From Knoellia sp. Soil729 (GTDB taxonomy: Bacteria > Actinomycetota > Actinomycetes > Actinomycetales > Dermatophilaceae): a DNA stretch of 64,000 nt. A program made the translations under genes and the position numbers. The stretch is from assembly GCF_001427985.1 (NCBI RefSeq), contig NZ_LMSA01000001.1:945164-1009163 (forward strand), read 5' to 3'. Positions 49,180 to 58,574 of this stretch are shown here, one piece after another. Every line of letters begins with the position of its first letter. Positions within the stretch are counted from its first letter, which is position 1. A model generated the notes under the pieces. It was given only the letters and a program-made list of their open reading frames with translations, made no database searches and was not told the origin of the DNA.

Positions 49180-50532
49180 ATGAGCCTCGAGACCGAGCTG
49201 CGGGAGGCCCTGGCCGCCCGTGCCGCCTCCGTGGAGTCCCGCGAGAGCGACCCCTATGCGAGGGTCCACACGGCCGTCACATCCTCTCGCCGCCGTCGGC
49301 GCGCTGTCGCAGCCGCCTCACTGGTGGCGGTCGCGGCCCTGGCCGTGGGGCTGCCGGCCCTCACGACGCAGCTCCGCGACGGGCCAGGAGTCACGGCACC
49401 GGCCACGCGGGAGCCGTTGCCCGCAGCCGACAGCACGCTGTGGCGCTCGATCGGCTCGTGGCCGGTGCGCGGGGCGCTGGCTGACGACAACGCCCTCGTC
49501 CGGGCGATCGAGGAGCGCTTCGACGGGCGCACGATCTTCGTCGAGGACGTCGCGCAGACCAGGGTCGCCCTCATGACGGCCGGCGGCCAGCTCACCCTGG
49601 TCAGTGGCAGACGCGGGTCAGCCGTCGACGCGCTCTCGACCACGAGCAGCGTCTCCCTCTCCGAGCTCGGGTCGGACCACGTCATCACTCTGTCGGGGCA
49701 AGGAGCGCTCGTCGTCCTCACCACCCCTGGGCTCACCTCGGCCGAGGTGTCCGGCACACCGGCGATCGCGCTCGATGGGGCGGTCAGCCGGTCATGGCGC
49801 CCGATCAGCCTCACCGGCGGTGTCGGACGATCGACGTCGGTCCCGCTCAGCCTGGTGCGGGTCGGCGGGCTCATCGGCAGCCCCGGGTTGACGTTCGGTG
49901 ACGAGGACCGCCCCAGCACGGCACCGCCGTGCGGCGATCCCTGCGGTGCCGACGACCTGGCCGCTCTCGAGGACCGCGAGGTGGACGAGGAGGTGGCGCA
50001 CGCGATGGTGCTCGACCCCGCCGAGGTCGACACGCGCACGACCTGGCGCGGTGAGGTCCCGTCCGAGATCGCCTCTCGCGTCACGGGCGACGCGCCGGCG
50101 GGTGCGCGCTCGAGCGTCCAGGTCGTCCTCAGCACCCTCCCCGGTGGTCAGGTGTTGCGCACGGTCGTCGTCCGGAGCGAGTCGGCGAACCAGTCGAGCT
50201 CGTGGGACGTGGAGCGGCTCAACCCGGTGGCCGCCGCGACAGCCGAGGTGCGACCCGTCATCCTCGCCACCGCGGGCAGGCGCAGCGGATCTGGGCTCAC
50301 CGCGTGGGTGCTGGCCCCGAGAGGCAGCACAGTTCGCGCGGTCTCGCCCCGGCCCACTGTGTGGCCGACCTCGGACACGGCACCGGTCCGGGACGGCGTC
50401 GCCCGCCTCGAGGTCGGCGTCGACAACGCGGTCCTCGAGCAGGAGTACGCCATGGAGGTCCGGGGCGCAGACGGGTCCTTCGTCGGGACGTGGCCGGCGG
50501 CCCCGGGCACCGCGCAGCTTGCGGCGCCCTGA
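49180..50532 (+). CDS. Single-TM protein co-encoded with the sigma factor; possible anti-sigma
   Basis: A 450-aa protein with a short cytoplasmic N-terminus (MSLETELREALAARAASVE), one membrane segment (AAASLVAVAALAVGLPAL, about 44-62) after an Arg cluster, and a large extracytoplasmic domain. No zinc-binding ZAS motif is present, so it is not a typical anti-sigma. The 1-bp gap and topology suggest a membrane partner of the sigma factor, by inference. Confidence 0.6.
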   Translation: MSLETELREALAARAASVESRESDPYARVHTAVTSSRRRRRAVAAASLVAVAALAVGLPALTTQLRDGPGVTAPATREPLPAADSTLWRSIGSWPVRGALADDNALVRAIEERFDGRTIFVEDVAQTRVALMTAGGQLTLVSGRRGSAVDALSTTSSVSLSELGSDHVITLSGQGALVVLTTPGLTSAEVSGTPAIALDGAVSRSWRPISLTGGVGRSTSVPLSLVRVGGLIGSPGLTFGDEDRPSTAPPCGDPCGADDLAALEDREVDEEVAHAMVLDPAEVDTRTTWRGEVPSEIASRVTGDAPAGARSSVQVVLSTLPGGQVLRTVVVRSESANQSSSWDVERLNPVAAATAEVRPVILATAGRRSGSGLTAWVLAPRGSTVRAVSPRPTVWPTSDTAPVRDGVARLEVGVDNAVLEQEYAMEVRGADGSFVGTWPAAPGTAQLAAP

Positions 50533-50533
50533 C

Positions 50534-51268
50534 TCAACGGCCCTGGTTCGCGACCGCAGCAGCGGCGGCCTCGGCAGCGGCGGGGTCGAGGTACTCCCCC
50601 GGCTTGGTGGGCATGAAGTCGTCGCCGAGCTCGTAGACCAGGGGCTGGCCGGTGGGGATGTTGAGGGCAGCGATGTCCTCGTCCGAGATGCCGTCGAGGT
50701 GCTTGACCAGGCCCCGCAGGCTGTTGCCGTGGGCGACGACGAGCACGGTCTCCCCCGCACTGAGGTCGTCGCGGATCGCTCCGTCCCAGTACGGCATGAA
50801 GCGCTCGATGACGTCCTTGAGGCACTCGGTGCGCGGCACGTCGATGCCGGCATAACGCGGGTCGTCGCTCTGGTCGAACTCCGACCCGACCTCGATGGGC
50901 GGCGGCGGGGTGTCGAACGAGCGGCGCCAGAGCATGAACTGCTCGTCGCCGTACTTCTCGCGGGTCGCCGCCTTGTCGAGCCCCTGCAGCGCGCCGTAGT
51001 GACGCTCGTTGAGGCGCCAGTCGCGGCGCACCGGGATCCAGTGGCGGTCGGCGGCGTCAAGCGCGAGGTTGGCCGTCGTGATCGCGCGACGCAGCACGGA
51101 GGTGTGGACCACGGTCGGCAGCACACCGCGCTCCTTGAGCAGCCGCCCACCGTTCACTGCCTCCTCACGTCCCTGGTCGTTGAGGTCGACGTCGACCCAC
51201 CCGGTGAAGAGGTTCTTGGCGTTCCACTCGGAGTGGCCGTGACGCAGCAGGATCAAGGTGTGTGCCAT
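50534..51268 (-). CDS. gpmA: 2,3-bisphosphoglycerate-dependent phosphoglycerate mutase
   Basis: A 244-aa glycolytic enzyme with phospho-His motif [12 protein letters not shown], Glu in [11 protein letters not shown] and the second His in [15 protein letters not shown]. Interconverts 3- and 2-phosphoglycerate. The ATG follows TAGGGT by 7 nt. In actinobacteria gpmA is regularly near senX3-regX3 and mshA, as here, with a sigma pair in between. Confidence 0.96.
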   Translation of the reverse strand: MAHTLILLRHGHSEWNAKNLFTGWVDVDLNDQGREEAVNGGRLLKERGVLPTVVHTSVLRRAITTANLALDAADRHWIPVRRDWRLNERHYGALQGLDKAATREKYGDEQFMLWRRSFDTPPPPIEVGSEFDQSDDPRYAGIDVPRTECLKDVIERFMPYWDGAIRDDLSAGETVLVVAHGNSLRGLVKHLDGISDEDIAALNIPTGQPLVYELGDDFMPTKPGEYLDPAAAEAAAAAVANQGR

Positions 51269-51294
51269 GCCCGCCACCCTAGTGAAGACCGCGC

Positions 51295-51340
51295 TGCGTC
51301 TGCGTCGATGGTCGATCTGGCGACCGCATCCGCAGACGCA
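51295..51340 (-). terminator. Hairpin after ybjN
   Basis: TGCGTCTGCG and CGCAGACGCA, 10-bp perfect arms, further paired inward. Downstream of the minus-strand ybjN stop and upstream of gpmA. Confidence 0.65.
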
Positions 51341-51363
51341 ACGGGCGGGCTCGTGGGTCCCGG

Positions 51364-51861
51364 TCAGGACTTGTCGAGCAGGTGACGGAACGCGTCGAGG
51401 TTGCGCAGCGACTCTCCGCGCGAGACCCGCCAGTCCCACTCCTTCTGCATCGAGGTGAGGAAGCCGATGACGAGGAGCTCGTTGAAGGGCGCGTCCGCGG
51501 CCTCGAGGACAACGCCGAGGATCTGGTCGAGCTGGTCGGCGTCGACGCCCGACGCGGGCACGTGGCCGGTGATGTAGACGTCGCCGCTGCCGTCGATCGC
51601 GTAGGCCATCCCCGGGAGCCGCAGGTTGCGCCGCAGGAGGCTGCGGTAGAACGCCTCGTGGTTCTCGTCGGGGTTGCGGATGACGAAGGCCGAGATGGAC
51701 AGGTCCGAGCCGGCCACCAGTGAGACGACCGTCCTCAGCTTCTTCTCGCCGGGCAGCGTCACGACGAACTCACCGTCGCGGGCACCGGCCTCCCACTCGA
51801 TCTCACTGTCGTCGAGGAAGGTCTCGATCGTGTGCGCGAGCTCCGTGCGCTGAGTGTTCAC
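51364..51861 (-). CDS. YbjN-domain protein
   Basis: A 165-aa soluble protein of the YbjN (T3SS chaperone-like) fold: [37 protein letters not shown] (partly quoted) and [22 protein letters not shown]. Such proteins are found beside mshA in most actinobacteria, function unknown. Its start overlaps mshA by 4 bp. Confidence 0.85.
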   Translation of the reverse strand: MNTQRTELAHTIETFLDDSEIEWEAGARDGEFVVTLPGEKKLRTVVSLVAGSDLSISAFVIRNPDENHEAFYRSLLRRNLRLPGMAYAIDGSGDVYITGHVPASGVDADQLDQILGVVLEAADAPFNELLVIGFLTSMQKEWDWRVSRGESLRNLDAFRHLLDKS

Positions 51862-53174
51862 GGGATCACCGCCGTCGGTATGCCGGTCAGTGCGTCCGAG
51901 TCGTTGATCGAGGCCCTGCGCGGGGTTGCGAGCGCGGCTTCGTAGACGCCGGCCAGCCGCTCCGCGGTCACCTCCCAGGCGAACCCGCGGGCGCGGCGGG
52001 CGGCACGCGCCGAGAGGTCGGCCCGCAGCTTGGGGTTGTCGATGACCGACTCGATGGCGTCGACCCAGGCATGGAGGTCATGCCCCTCCACGAGGAGGCC
52101 GGCGTCACCGACGGCTGTGGGCAGGCCGCCGACCCTGGTGGCGACGACCACGGCGCCACAGGCCTGAGCCTCGACGGCCACGAGCCCAAAGGACTCGTTG
52201 TGCGAGGGCACGGTGACGACGTCGGCAGCGCGCATCCAGGTTGCGAGGGTGTCGCGGTCGGTGGGCTCGACGAACCGCACGTTGTCGGCGACCCCCTCGT
52301 CCACGGCGAGGCGGTCGAGAGCCATCGGGCTGCGCACGGCGCCTCCGCTCGGGCCACCGAGGATGCCCACGACGAGCCGGCTGCGCATCGACGGGTCGCG
52401 GCGGATCAGCATCGCGGCCGCCCGGATCAGGAGGTCCGGGGCCTTGAGCGGCTGGATGCGGCCGACGAAGAGCAGGAGGACGGCGTCGTCGGGCACGTCG
52501 ACGGCACGACGGGCCTCCGACCGGTCACCGGGCCGGAACACGTCGAGGTCGACGCCCGGCGGGACGATGTCGACGCGCTGGGGATCCGCGCCGTAGAGCT
52601 CGACCAGCTCGCGACCCTCGTCCATGGTGTTGGCGACGAGCCGGTCGGCCGCGTCGACGACCTGGGCCTCACCGATCTCGCGGCCACGCGGCTCCTCTGC
52701 GTCGCCCTCGGCGCGGTGGAGGTTCTTGACCCGGGCCATCGTGTGCATGGTGTGCACGAGCGGCACGTCCCAGCGGTCGGCCGCCAGCCAGCCCACCTGT
52801 CCGGACAGCCAGTAGTGCGAGTGGACGAGGTCGTAGTGCCCCTCGGGGGCATGGGCGGCCACCCGCATCATCCCGGCGGCGAAGGCGCAGAGCTGCCCGG
52901 GCAGGTCCTCCTTGTTGAGTCCCTCGTAGGGGCCGGCGGCCACGTGGCGAACGACCACCCCCGGCTCGACCTCGACGACGGGTGCGTCCGATGCAGTGGT
53001 CCGACGGGTGAAGATGTCGACGTCGATCCCCCTGCGCGCCAGCCTCTTTGCCGTCTCGAGGACATAGACGTTCATGCCGCCCGCGTCTCCGGTGCCCGGT
53101 TGGGCGAGGGGGGACGTGTGCACCGACACCATCGCGACCCGGCGGCGGCGGTTGCGTGGCTCGTCGCTCGTCAT
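51858..53174 (-). CDS. mshA: D-inositol-3-phosphate glycosyltransferase MshA
   Basis: A 438-aa GT4 glycosyltransferase for the first mycothiol step, adding GlcNAc to inositol-3-phosphate. Motifs: MVSVHTSPLAQPGTGDAGGMNVYV (partly quoted), HSHYWLSG, GRIQPLKAPD and ESFGLVAVEAQACG. The N-terminal GDAGGMNVYV loop is diagnostic for MshA. The last 4 bp overlap ybjN. Confidence 0.95.
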   Translation of the reverse strand: MTSDEPRNRRRRVAMVSVHTSPLAQPGTGDAGGMNVYVLETAKRLARRGIDVDIFTRRTTASDAPVVEVEPGVVVRHVAAGPYEGLNKEDLPGQLCAFAAGMMRVAAHAPEGHYDLVHSHYWLSGQVGWLAADRWDVPLVHTMHTMARVKNLHRAEGDAEEPRGREIGEAQVVDAADRLVANTMDEGRELVELYGADPQRVDIVPPGVDLDVFRPGDRSEARRAVDVPDDAVLLLFVGRIQPLKAPDLLIRAAAMLIRRDPSMRSRLVVGILGGPSGGAVRSPMALDRLAVDEGVADNVRFVEPTDRDTLATWMRAADVVTVPSHNESFGLVAVEAQACGAVVVATRVGGLPTAVGDAGLLVEGHDLHAWVDAIESVIDNPKLRADLSARAARRARGFAWEVTAERLAGVYEAALATPRRASINDSDALTGIPTAVIP

Positions 53175-53197
53175 CCAGCCAGTCTGACACGCACGCC

Positions 53198-53989
53198 TCA
53201 TCCGGGGCGTGGCACACCGCTCAGCGTCAGAGTGGCCCGGTTGCCCCACACGTGAACGTCGAGCCGACCGTCCGGACGCAGGTCCACCGCGCGGTCGCGA
53301 GTCGCCGGACCGATGCCGACGACGGCCTGCCGAGCCGACGTGAGGGCGCGCTGCTCCCCCAGGGAGTCCTCGAGCCACCACCCCTTGGTGCGCAGGTTGC
53401 GGTCCGGGAGCGCACCGCCCAGCCCGGTGGTGGCCGGCATGGAGTCGAGGTGCACGACGACGGCGTCGGCTCCCTGCACGTGGGCGGTGACGTGCACGCC
53501 GGCGGTCGTGAGCAGGAAGACGAGGCGCAGCGGGAGCGCGCGCTCCTTGCCGTCGGCACTGTCATAGACCTCTCCGCTGTATGCCGCGCGGCCGGGTTCG
53601 ATGCGTACCTGCCCGATGCGGACGTGGTCGAGGGTGGCGTCGGCGTGCTCGACCGGATGGTTCTTGCCGGGAGCGAGCTCGCCGAGAACAGCGCTCACGG
53701 GCGACCCGCGCGTGACCGTGTCGACAAGCGGCCCGGAGGAGGCCGACACCCGGAAGCCGGAGCTGTAGGCCGCGACGGTGTAGCCGCGTCCCAAGGTGGC
53801 GATGCCGCGAGCGCCCTTGTCGACGGTGAGGAGGCCGGGGTCGACGCGCACGAGGCCGATGTCGGTGCGCAGCAGCACCGGCACCCATGTGGTCAGGCCG
53901 AGGGCGAGGGCCGCCGACACGGAGACGACGATGGCCACCATGCTCCGACTGACGTCGCGGCCGCGACCGCGTACTCCCCACTGGCGCAC
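53198..53989 (-). CDS. Membrane-anchored protein of unknown function
   Basis: A 263-aa protein with one N-terminal membrane segment (VAIVVSVSAALALGLTTWV, about residues 18-37) and a beta-rich extracytoplasmic domain. A GTG start at 53989 is supported by TAGGCT 6 nt upstream. No recognised domain. It precedes mshA on the same strand with 23 bp between, so may share transcription. Confidence 0.6.
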   Translation of the reverse strand: MRQWGVRGRGRDVSRSMVAIVVSVSAALALGLTTWVPVLLRTDIGLVRVDPGLLTVDKGARGIATLGRGYTVAAYSSGFRVSASSGPLVDTVTRGSPVSAVLGELAPGKNHPVEHADATLDHVRIGQVRIEPGRAAYSGEVYDSADGKERALPLRLVFLLTTAGVHVTAHVQGADAVVVHLDSMPATTGLGGALPDRNLRTKGWWLEDSLGEQRALTSARQAVVGIGPATRDRAVDLRPDGRLDVHVWGNRATLTLSGVPRPG

Positions 53990-54076
53990 GCCTGCAGCCT
54001 ACGGGCGCCGACGGGGAACGACTGATCGCTGGCTGCGTGCACCCGAGGCGCGACGGGCGGCTCGTACGCTGGGCCG

Positions 54077-54892
54077 GTGGCGAGGACGAGACCGGTCGGG
54101 GTGATCACCAGGGGAACGACCAACCCCAACCGTCTGCGCCGGTGCGACCGCTGGCTCGCCGGACCCGCGTCCTGGCGGCTGCGCCGGTCCGCCGCACCTC
54201 CGGTGGTCGTCGACCTCGGGTACGGCGCCTCACCCGTCACGGCCGTCGAGCTGCACGACCGGTTGCGCGGAGTGCGCGCCGACGTCGAGGTGGTCGGCAT
54301 CGAGATCGACCCAGAACGGGTGGCTGCGGGGAAGGCGCTGGAGCGGGAGGGCCTGACCTTCCGCCGAGGCGGGTTCGAGGTGCCGCTCGACGGACGCTCA
54401 GCCACTGTGGTGCGCGCCTTCAACGTCCTGCGCCAGTACCCCGAGGACGAGGTGCCCGGCGCCTGGGACGCGGTGCGTGAGCGCCTCACCCCGGACGGCC
54501 TTCTTGTCGACGGGACGTGTGACGAGCTGGGCCGGCTGGCGACGTGGGTGGCGGTCGAGCCCTTGGGCGCGGTCAGCCTGACGTTCTCCTGGCACCTGCG
54601 CGGGCTGCGTACACCGTCGACGATCGCCGAGCGGCTCCCCAAGGCGCTCATCCACCGCAACGTCCCCGGCGAGCCCGTCCACGACTACCTGGCGGACCTC
54701 GACCGACACTGGGAACGCAGTGCCAGCCACGCGGCATACGGTGTGCGGCAACGGTTCCTGGCCACAGCGCAAGCCCTGCGCGACAGCGGATGGCCTCTCC
54801 TTGACGGCCCGTCACGGTGGCGGCTGGGCGAGCTCACCGTTGCCTGGGACGCCGTGGCGCCGCGGTCAGGTCGGGTTCACCAGGGTCCGTAG
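54077..54892 (+). CDS. Class I SAM-dependent methyltransferase
   Basis: A 271-aa protein. Motif I VVDLGYGASPVTAVELHDRL, acidic motif IEIDPERV and YPEDEVPGAWDAVRERL mark a Rossmann-fold methyltransferase of an actinobacterial group. N-terminus VARTRPVGVITRGTTNPNRLRR (partly quoted) is conserved there. TACGCT lies 6 nt before the GTG. Substrate unknown. It overlaps the DUF2516 gene tail-to-tail by 16 bp. Confidence 0.8.
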   Translation: MARTRPVGVITRGTTNPNRLRRCDRWLAGPASWRLRRSAAPPVVVDLGYGASPVTAVELHDRLRGVRADVEVVGIEIDPERVAAGKALEREGLTFRRGGFEVPLDGRSATVVRAFNVLRQYPEDEVPGAWDAVRERLTPDGLLVDGTCDELGRLATWVAVEPLGAVSLTFSWHLRGLRTPSTIAERLPKALIHRNVPGEPVHDYLADLDRHWERSASHAAYGVRQRFLATAQALRDSGWPLLDGPSRWRLGELTVAWDAVAPRSGRVHQGP

Positions 54893-55200
54893 GGACCCTG
54901 TCGGGAGCTGCTGCCGCGACCCTGGACGGACTCGACGGCGGGGCGGACGTCGGCGAGGTAGACCCCGGCCGCGACCACGCCGATGATCGCGAGCATGCCG
55001 AGGCCGCCGAGCGAGACGAACCCGAGCAGCGCGGCCACTCCGGTCACGGCGAGCCAGAAGTTCTTGGTGCGCTTGCCAGCCGCGACGAAGGCGTCGGGGC
55101 GGGTCCGGAGGGCATGGATGAACGCGAACACCTCGATCGCGAGCGCACCGATGGTGAGCAGGAGGGTCACGTAGTACTGCGCGCCGCCGATTCCGAACAT
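54877..55200 (-). CDS. DUF2516 membrane protein
   Basis: A 107-aa protein with three hydrophobic segments (YVTLLLTIGALAIEVFAF, LAVTGVAALLGFVSLGG, MLAIIGVVAAGVYLADVRP) and the DUF2516 core HALRTRPDAFVAAGKRTKNFW in the first loop. This family lies near hbhA in mycobacteria as here. TAGGCT precedes the ATG by 6 nt. Function unknown. Confidence 0.88.
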   Translation of the reverse strand: MFGIGGAQYYVTLLLTIGALAIEVFAFIHALRTRPDAFVAAGKRTKNFWLAVTGVAALLGFVSLGGLGMLAIIGVVAAGVYLADVRPAVESVQGRGSSSRQGPYGPW

Positions 55201-55209
55201 GGAGCCAGC

Positions 55210-55644
55210 CTACGGTGCGGAGGAGTCCACGACGATCGTCACCGGGCCATCGGCCACGAGGTCGATCTCCATGTGGGCGCCGAACCGGCCCGTGGCGACG
55301 GTGAGGCCGCGCGCCCGCAGTGCCTCGACCACCTGGGCGACGACGGGTTCGGCGACATCGCCGGGGGCCGCGGCGTTCCACGACGGACGGCGCCCCTTGC
55401 GGGTGTCGGCCAGGAGGGTGAACTGGCTGACGACGAGCACCGGCGCGTCGGCGTCGGTGACCGACTGCTCGCCGTCGAGCAGCCGCAGGTCGGCGATCTT
55501 GCGAGCGATGAGCTCGACGTCGGCGTCACCATCGTCGTGCCCGACGCCCACGAGCGCGAACAGGCCCGGCTCGCGAATCTCACCCACAGTCTCGCCCTCG
55601 ACGAGCACCGCGGCGCGCTGGACGCGCTGGAGGACAGCGCGCAC
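55210..55644 (-). CDS. dtd: D-aminoacyl-tRNA deacylase
   Basis: A 144-aa DTD enzyme that removes D-amino acids from tRNA. Motifs MRAVLQRVQRAAVLVEGETVG, LVVSQFTLLADTRKGRRPSW (SQFTL) and cross-subunit GxP in GRFGAHMEIDLVADGPVTI (partly quoted, GAHMEIDL). The GTG start abuts the asparaginase stop (TGAGTG). Confidence 0.94.
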   Translation of the reverse strand: MRAVLQRVQRAAVLVEGETVGEIREPGLFALVGVGHDDGDADVELIARKIADLRLLDGEQSVTDADAPVLVVSQFTLLADTRKGRRPSWNAAAPGDVAEPVVAQVVEALRARGLTVATGRFGAHMEIDLVADGPVTIVVDSSAP

Positions 55645-56628
55645 TCAGATGCCGACGGCCACGACGGAGCCCACCGGCTCGCCGTGCCCGAGGATGGGTG
55701 CGTCCTCGAGCGCCTGCAGGGCGCCCGTCTCGACACCGAGCCGGCGAAGCACGGCGGCGAGGATGACGGTGCGAGCCCGCTGCCCGCCGTCGGCCACCTT
55801 GAGGGCGATGCCGCGGCCGTCGGCCAGCCCCACGGCATACACGGCTTCCGCGCCGTCCTTGGCGATGGCGCCCGGGGTGCGCTGGATGAACGTCGTGACG
55901 TCGCGGCGGCTGCCACCGAGGTACTCGGGGTGGCTGCGGATGGCGTCGGCGACGCGCGCCTCGTCGGTGCCGGGTGCAGCGCTGGCGATGCGCCCGAACG
56001 CCCGGGCCAGGCCCGCGAGGGAGATGGCCATGACGGGAGCCCCGCACCCGTCGATCGCGGTCGCGGCGACCGGTTCGCCCGCGAGCTCCGCCAGCGTCGC
56101 GTCACACGCCCGCTGAAGCGGGTGGTCGACCTCGAGGTATGTCGTGTGGTCCCAACCTGCCGCGACGCACGTCGCGAGCATGCCGGAGTGCTTGCCCGAG
56201 CAGTTCTGGGCGAGGGACTCCTTCTCGTGCCCGGCGCGGATCCACTCGAGCCTGGCCTGGTCATCGACCGGGTAGTCCGGGGTGTTCTGGAGGTCGGCGA
56301 CCGTGAGGCCGGCGCCGTCGAGGATCTCGCGCACGGCCTCGAGGTGGAAGTCCTCGCCCGAGTGGCTCGCGCTCACGAGCGCGAGGTGGCGGGGCGCGAC
56401 GTCGAGCCCGCTGCGCACCATGGCCAAGGCCTGTACCGGCTTGTTGGAGGACCTCGGGAGGACCGGGTCCGTCGCGTTGCCGAGCTCCAGCTCCACGGAG
56501 CCGTCGGCCGCGGTCACGGCGACGCTGGCCCGGTGGACGGATTCGACGAAGCCGCCCCGGATCGCTTGCGCGAGAACCGGAGCGGCGTCGAGGACAGCAG
56601 GGGTGCGGGAAGTCTGGGAGGCGCTCAC
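55645..56628 (-). CDS. Asparaginase (PF06089-type)
   Basis: A 327-aa asparaginase II-family protein. Motifs: RSSNKPVQALAM, SASHSGEDFHLEAVREIL, NCSGKHSGMLA and DGCGAPVMAISLAGLA. This family is unrelated to AnsA/AnsB in sequence and hydrolyses L-asparagine. The GTG start at 56628 follows TAGTCT by 7 nt. Shares an operon with dtd. Confidence 0.88.
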   Translation of the reverse strand: MSASQTSRTPAVLDAAPVLAQAIRGGFVESVHRASVAVTAADGSVELELGNATDPVLPRSSNKPVQALAMVRSGLDVAPRHLALVSASHSGEDFHLEAVREILDGAGLTVADLQNTPDYPVDDQARLEWIRAGHEKESLAQNCSGKHSGMLATCVAAGWDHTTYLEVDHPLQRACDATLAELAGEPVAATAIDGCGAPVMAISLAGLARAFGRIASAAPGTDEARVADAIRSHPEYLGGSRRDVTTFIQRTPGAIAKDGAEAVYAVGLADGRGIALKVADGGQRARTVILAAVLRRLGVETGALQALEDAPILGHGEPVGSVVAVGI

Positions 56629-56659
56629 GCCCCCCAGACTAGGTCCGCGGGGGAATCCT

Positions 56660-57337
56660 TCAGTCGCCGACCTTGTCAGCGGCCTTGGCCGTCGCCTTGG
56701 TCGTGGAGGAAGCGGCCTTCTTGGCGGAGGTCGTCGTGGCCTTGGCGGAGGTCGTGGTGCGCTTGGCGCCCTTGGCCGCGGTCGTGCTGGTGCGCTTGGC
56801 GGCGGTGCGGGTGCGCTTGGCGGCGGCCTTGATGTCGGTCGCGGCGACCTCGGCGTCCTCGGCCACGGTGTCGACGACGATCTCGGCGACGTGGGCGGCC
56901 TCCTTGCGGCCGGTGGTGAAGGTCGCGAGGGCGGAGCTGCGGACGTCGAGGACGGCCTTGCGGGCGGTCGTGACGGCACCCTTGCCGAGGGAGAGGGTGG
57001 TCTCGGCCTGGGCGACGAGGTCCTTGGTGGCCTTCTGGTTCTTGATGCGGGTCACGAGCTTCTCACCGCGGACGGCGAGGTCCTCGTAGCCCTTGGCGAC
57101 CTGGTCGGCCGTGGCGACACCCTGGTTGAGGGCCTTGGTCGGGAACGCCTTGACGTCCTCGATAACGACCTCGGCGCGCTTCTGCATGGCGTTCGGCGCG
57201 AGGTCCGCACGCAGCTCCGCGCGGGTCCTGTCGGCGCGCAGGCGGGCCTCACGGGCGCGCTCGACGGCGAGGTCCGTGGCGCCGACGACGGCGAACAGCG
57301 GGGTGGTGGGCTTCTTGGCGGTGGTCTTGCTGGCCAT
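56660..57337 (-). CDS. HbhA-like lysine-rich helical protein
   Basis: A 225-aa protein: LFAVVGATDLAVERAREARLRADRTR begins a long helical/coiled-coil region (about 20-150), and the tail is Lys/Ala/Thr-rich (AAKRTRTAAKRTS, KATTTSAKKAASSTTK). That layout is the heparin-binding hemagglutinin type, able to bind polyanions or DNA; the tail is also histone H1-like. GGAG is 6 nt before the ATG. It follows the XRE gene, as Rv0475 follows Rv0474. Confidence 0.8.
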   Translation of the reverse strand: MASKTTAKKPTTPLFAVVGATDLAVERAREARLRADRTRAELRADLAPNAMQKRAEVVIEDVKAFPTKALNQGVATADQVAKGYEDLAVRGEKLVTRIKNQKATKDLVAQAETTLSLGKGAVTTARKAVLDVRSSALATFTTGRKEAAHVAEIVVDTVAEDAEVAATDIKAAAKRTRTAAKRTSTTAAKGAKRTTTSAKATTTSAKKAASSTTKATAKAADKVGD

Positions 57338-57391
57338 GTTCACTCCTGGTGTGGGTGGGTGGTGCGGATACGAAGGGTTCGTGCGTCGGGA

Positions 57392-57760
57392 TCAGCGCTG
57401 GGGGTCCGCGCCGGTGAAGGACTCATAGACGTCGAGCAGCGTTGCTCGTTGACGGTCGGTGAGGTTCGGGTCGGCGGCGATGGCGTCCCGGACGGTCGTG
57501 GTGCTGGCCTCCGCCACGGGGTGCTCGTCGAGGATCCCGGCCTTGACGTAGAGCGTCTCGGCCGACACCTCCAGCCCCTTGGCGAGCTGCTGCAGGATCT
57601 CGGCGCTCGGGCGCTTGAGGCCGCGCTCGAGCTGTGACAGGTAGGGGTTCGAGATCCCGGCGAGCTCGGAGAGCTGACGCAGCGACAGACGGTGGGACAG
57701 ACGCTGCTCACGCAGGTAGTCGCCCAGTCCGGCGAGGTCGTTCAGCGGGTTCCGGCTCAT
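57392..57760 (-). CDS. XRE-family regulator
   Basis: A 122-aa repressor with a Cro/C1 HTH: LGDYLREQRLSHRLSLRQLSELAGISNPYLSQLERG (in part), then a C-terminal helical stretch. It matches the actinobacterial regulator set upstream of hbhA. CACAAT lies 6 nt before the ATG with TTGCAT 18 bp farther up, so it is probably leaderless. It likely controls hbhA. Confidence 0.9.
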   Translation of the reverse strand: MSRNPLNDLAGLGDYLREQRLSHRLSLRQLSELAGISNPYLSQLERGLKRPSAEILQQLAKGLEVSAETLYVKAGILDEHPVAEASTTTVRDAIAADPNLTDRQRATLLDVYESFTGADPQR

Positions 57761-57893
57761 GCATCCATTGTGCTTGCTCCAGTTAGCAGAATGCAAACCG
57801 GGGCAAGCGTGATCGTGGCCACACCCTCCACTTCGTCGACCACAACCAGAGACGATGTATGCCGTCCGTGGGGTATCGAGATAACCTTGCGTT

Positions 57894-58490
57894 ATGCCCG
57901 TGCGCCAGTTGCTGAGCTTCCCGAACCCGGTCAACGAGAAGGCCGCGCGGTCCGTGGCCGGTGGCGTCGTCGTGCTCGGGGTCCTGACGCTGCTCACCCA
58001 GTGGTGGTGGCTGGCGGTGCTGCTGGCGGCCGGCTTCGCGCTGCGTGCCGCCGCCGGGCCCCGCTTCAGCCCGCTGGGCTGGCTGGCCGTGCATGCCGTC
58101 GCGCCGCGGTTCGGGGCACCCCGCATGGTTCCCGGCCCACCCAAGCGCTTCGCGCAGGCCGTCGGCCTGGTGACGAGCACGGCGGCGGCTGTGGCAGCCC
58201 TCGGTTTCGGGGCGACGACGGTGGCGTCAGTGCTGCTCGCGGTCCTCGTGCTCTTCGCGACCCTGGAGTCTGTCCTCGGGTTCTGTGCCGGCTGCTGGGT
58301 GTTCGGTCACCTCATGCGCCTCGGCGTCATCCCCGAGGAGACCTGCGAGGCCTGCAACAACCTCACCCTCCGCCAGCCGGAGCCACGAGCCGAGCCCCAG
58401 CCCCAATCCGAGCGCCAGCCGGAGCCCCAAGCCGAGCGCCAGCCGGAGCCCCACGCCGAGCGCCAGCCCCAGCCGCAGCCGACTCCCTGA
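57894..58490 (+). CDS. DUF4395 membrane protein with acidic/Gln-Pro tail
   Basis: A 198-aa protein with DUF4395 features: FPNPVNEKAARSVAGG, several hydrophobic segments, and ESVLGFCAGCWVFGHL with a Cys pair, then EETCEACNNLTL. The last 48 residues are repeats of QPEPxAERQ. DUF4395 often sits with rhodanese/thioredoxin genes; none is adjacent. TAACCT precedes the ATG by 6 nt. Confidence 0.85.
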   Translation: MPVRQLLSFPNPVNEKAARSVAGGVVVLGVLTLLTQWWWLAVLLAAGFALRAAAGPRFSPLGWLAVHAVAPRFGAPRMVPGPPKRFAQAVGLVTSTAAAVAALGFGATTVASVLLAVLVLFATLESVLGFCAGCWVFGHLMRLGVIPEETCEACNNLTLRQPEPRAEPQPQSERQPEPQAERQPEPHAERQPQPQPTP

Positions 58491-58506
58491 CCCCGCACCC
58501 ACGCAC

Positions 58507-58569
58507 GACTGATTGCCCGTTTGGCCAGTTGCGAGGGCACCGAGCACTTGGCCAAACGGGCAATCAGTC
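58507..58569. repeat. Intergenic repeat family B, copy 2: 21-bp inverted repeat
   Basis: GACTGATTGCCCGTTTGGCC plus A and its reverse complement (58549-58569) around a 21-nt loop. Shares its core with 45655-45723. Between convergent genes. Confidence 0.75.
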
Positions 58570-58574
58570 GGTTC

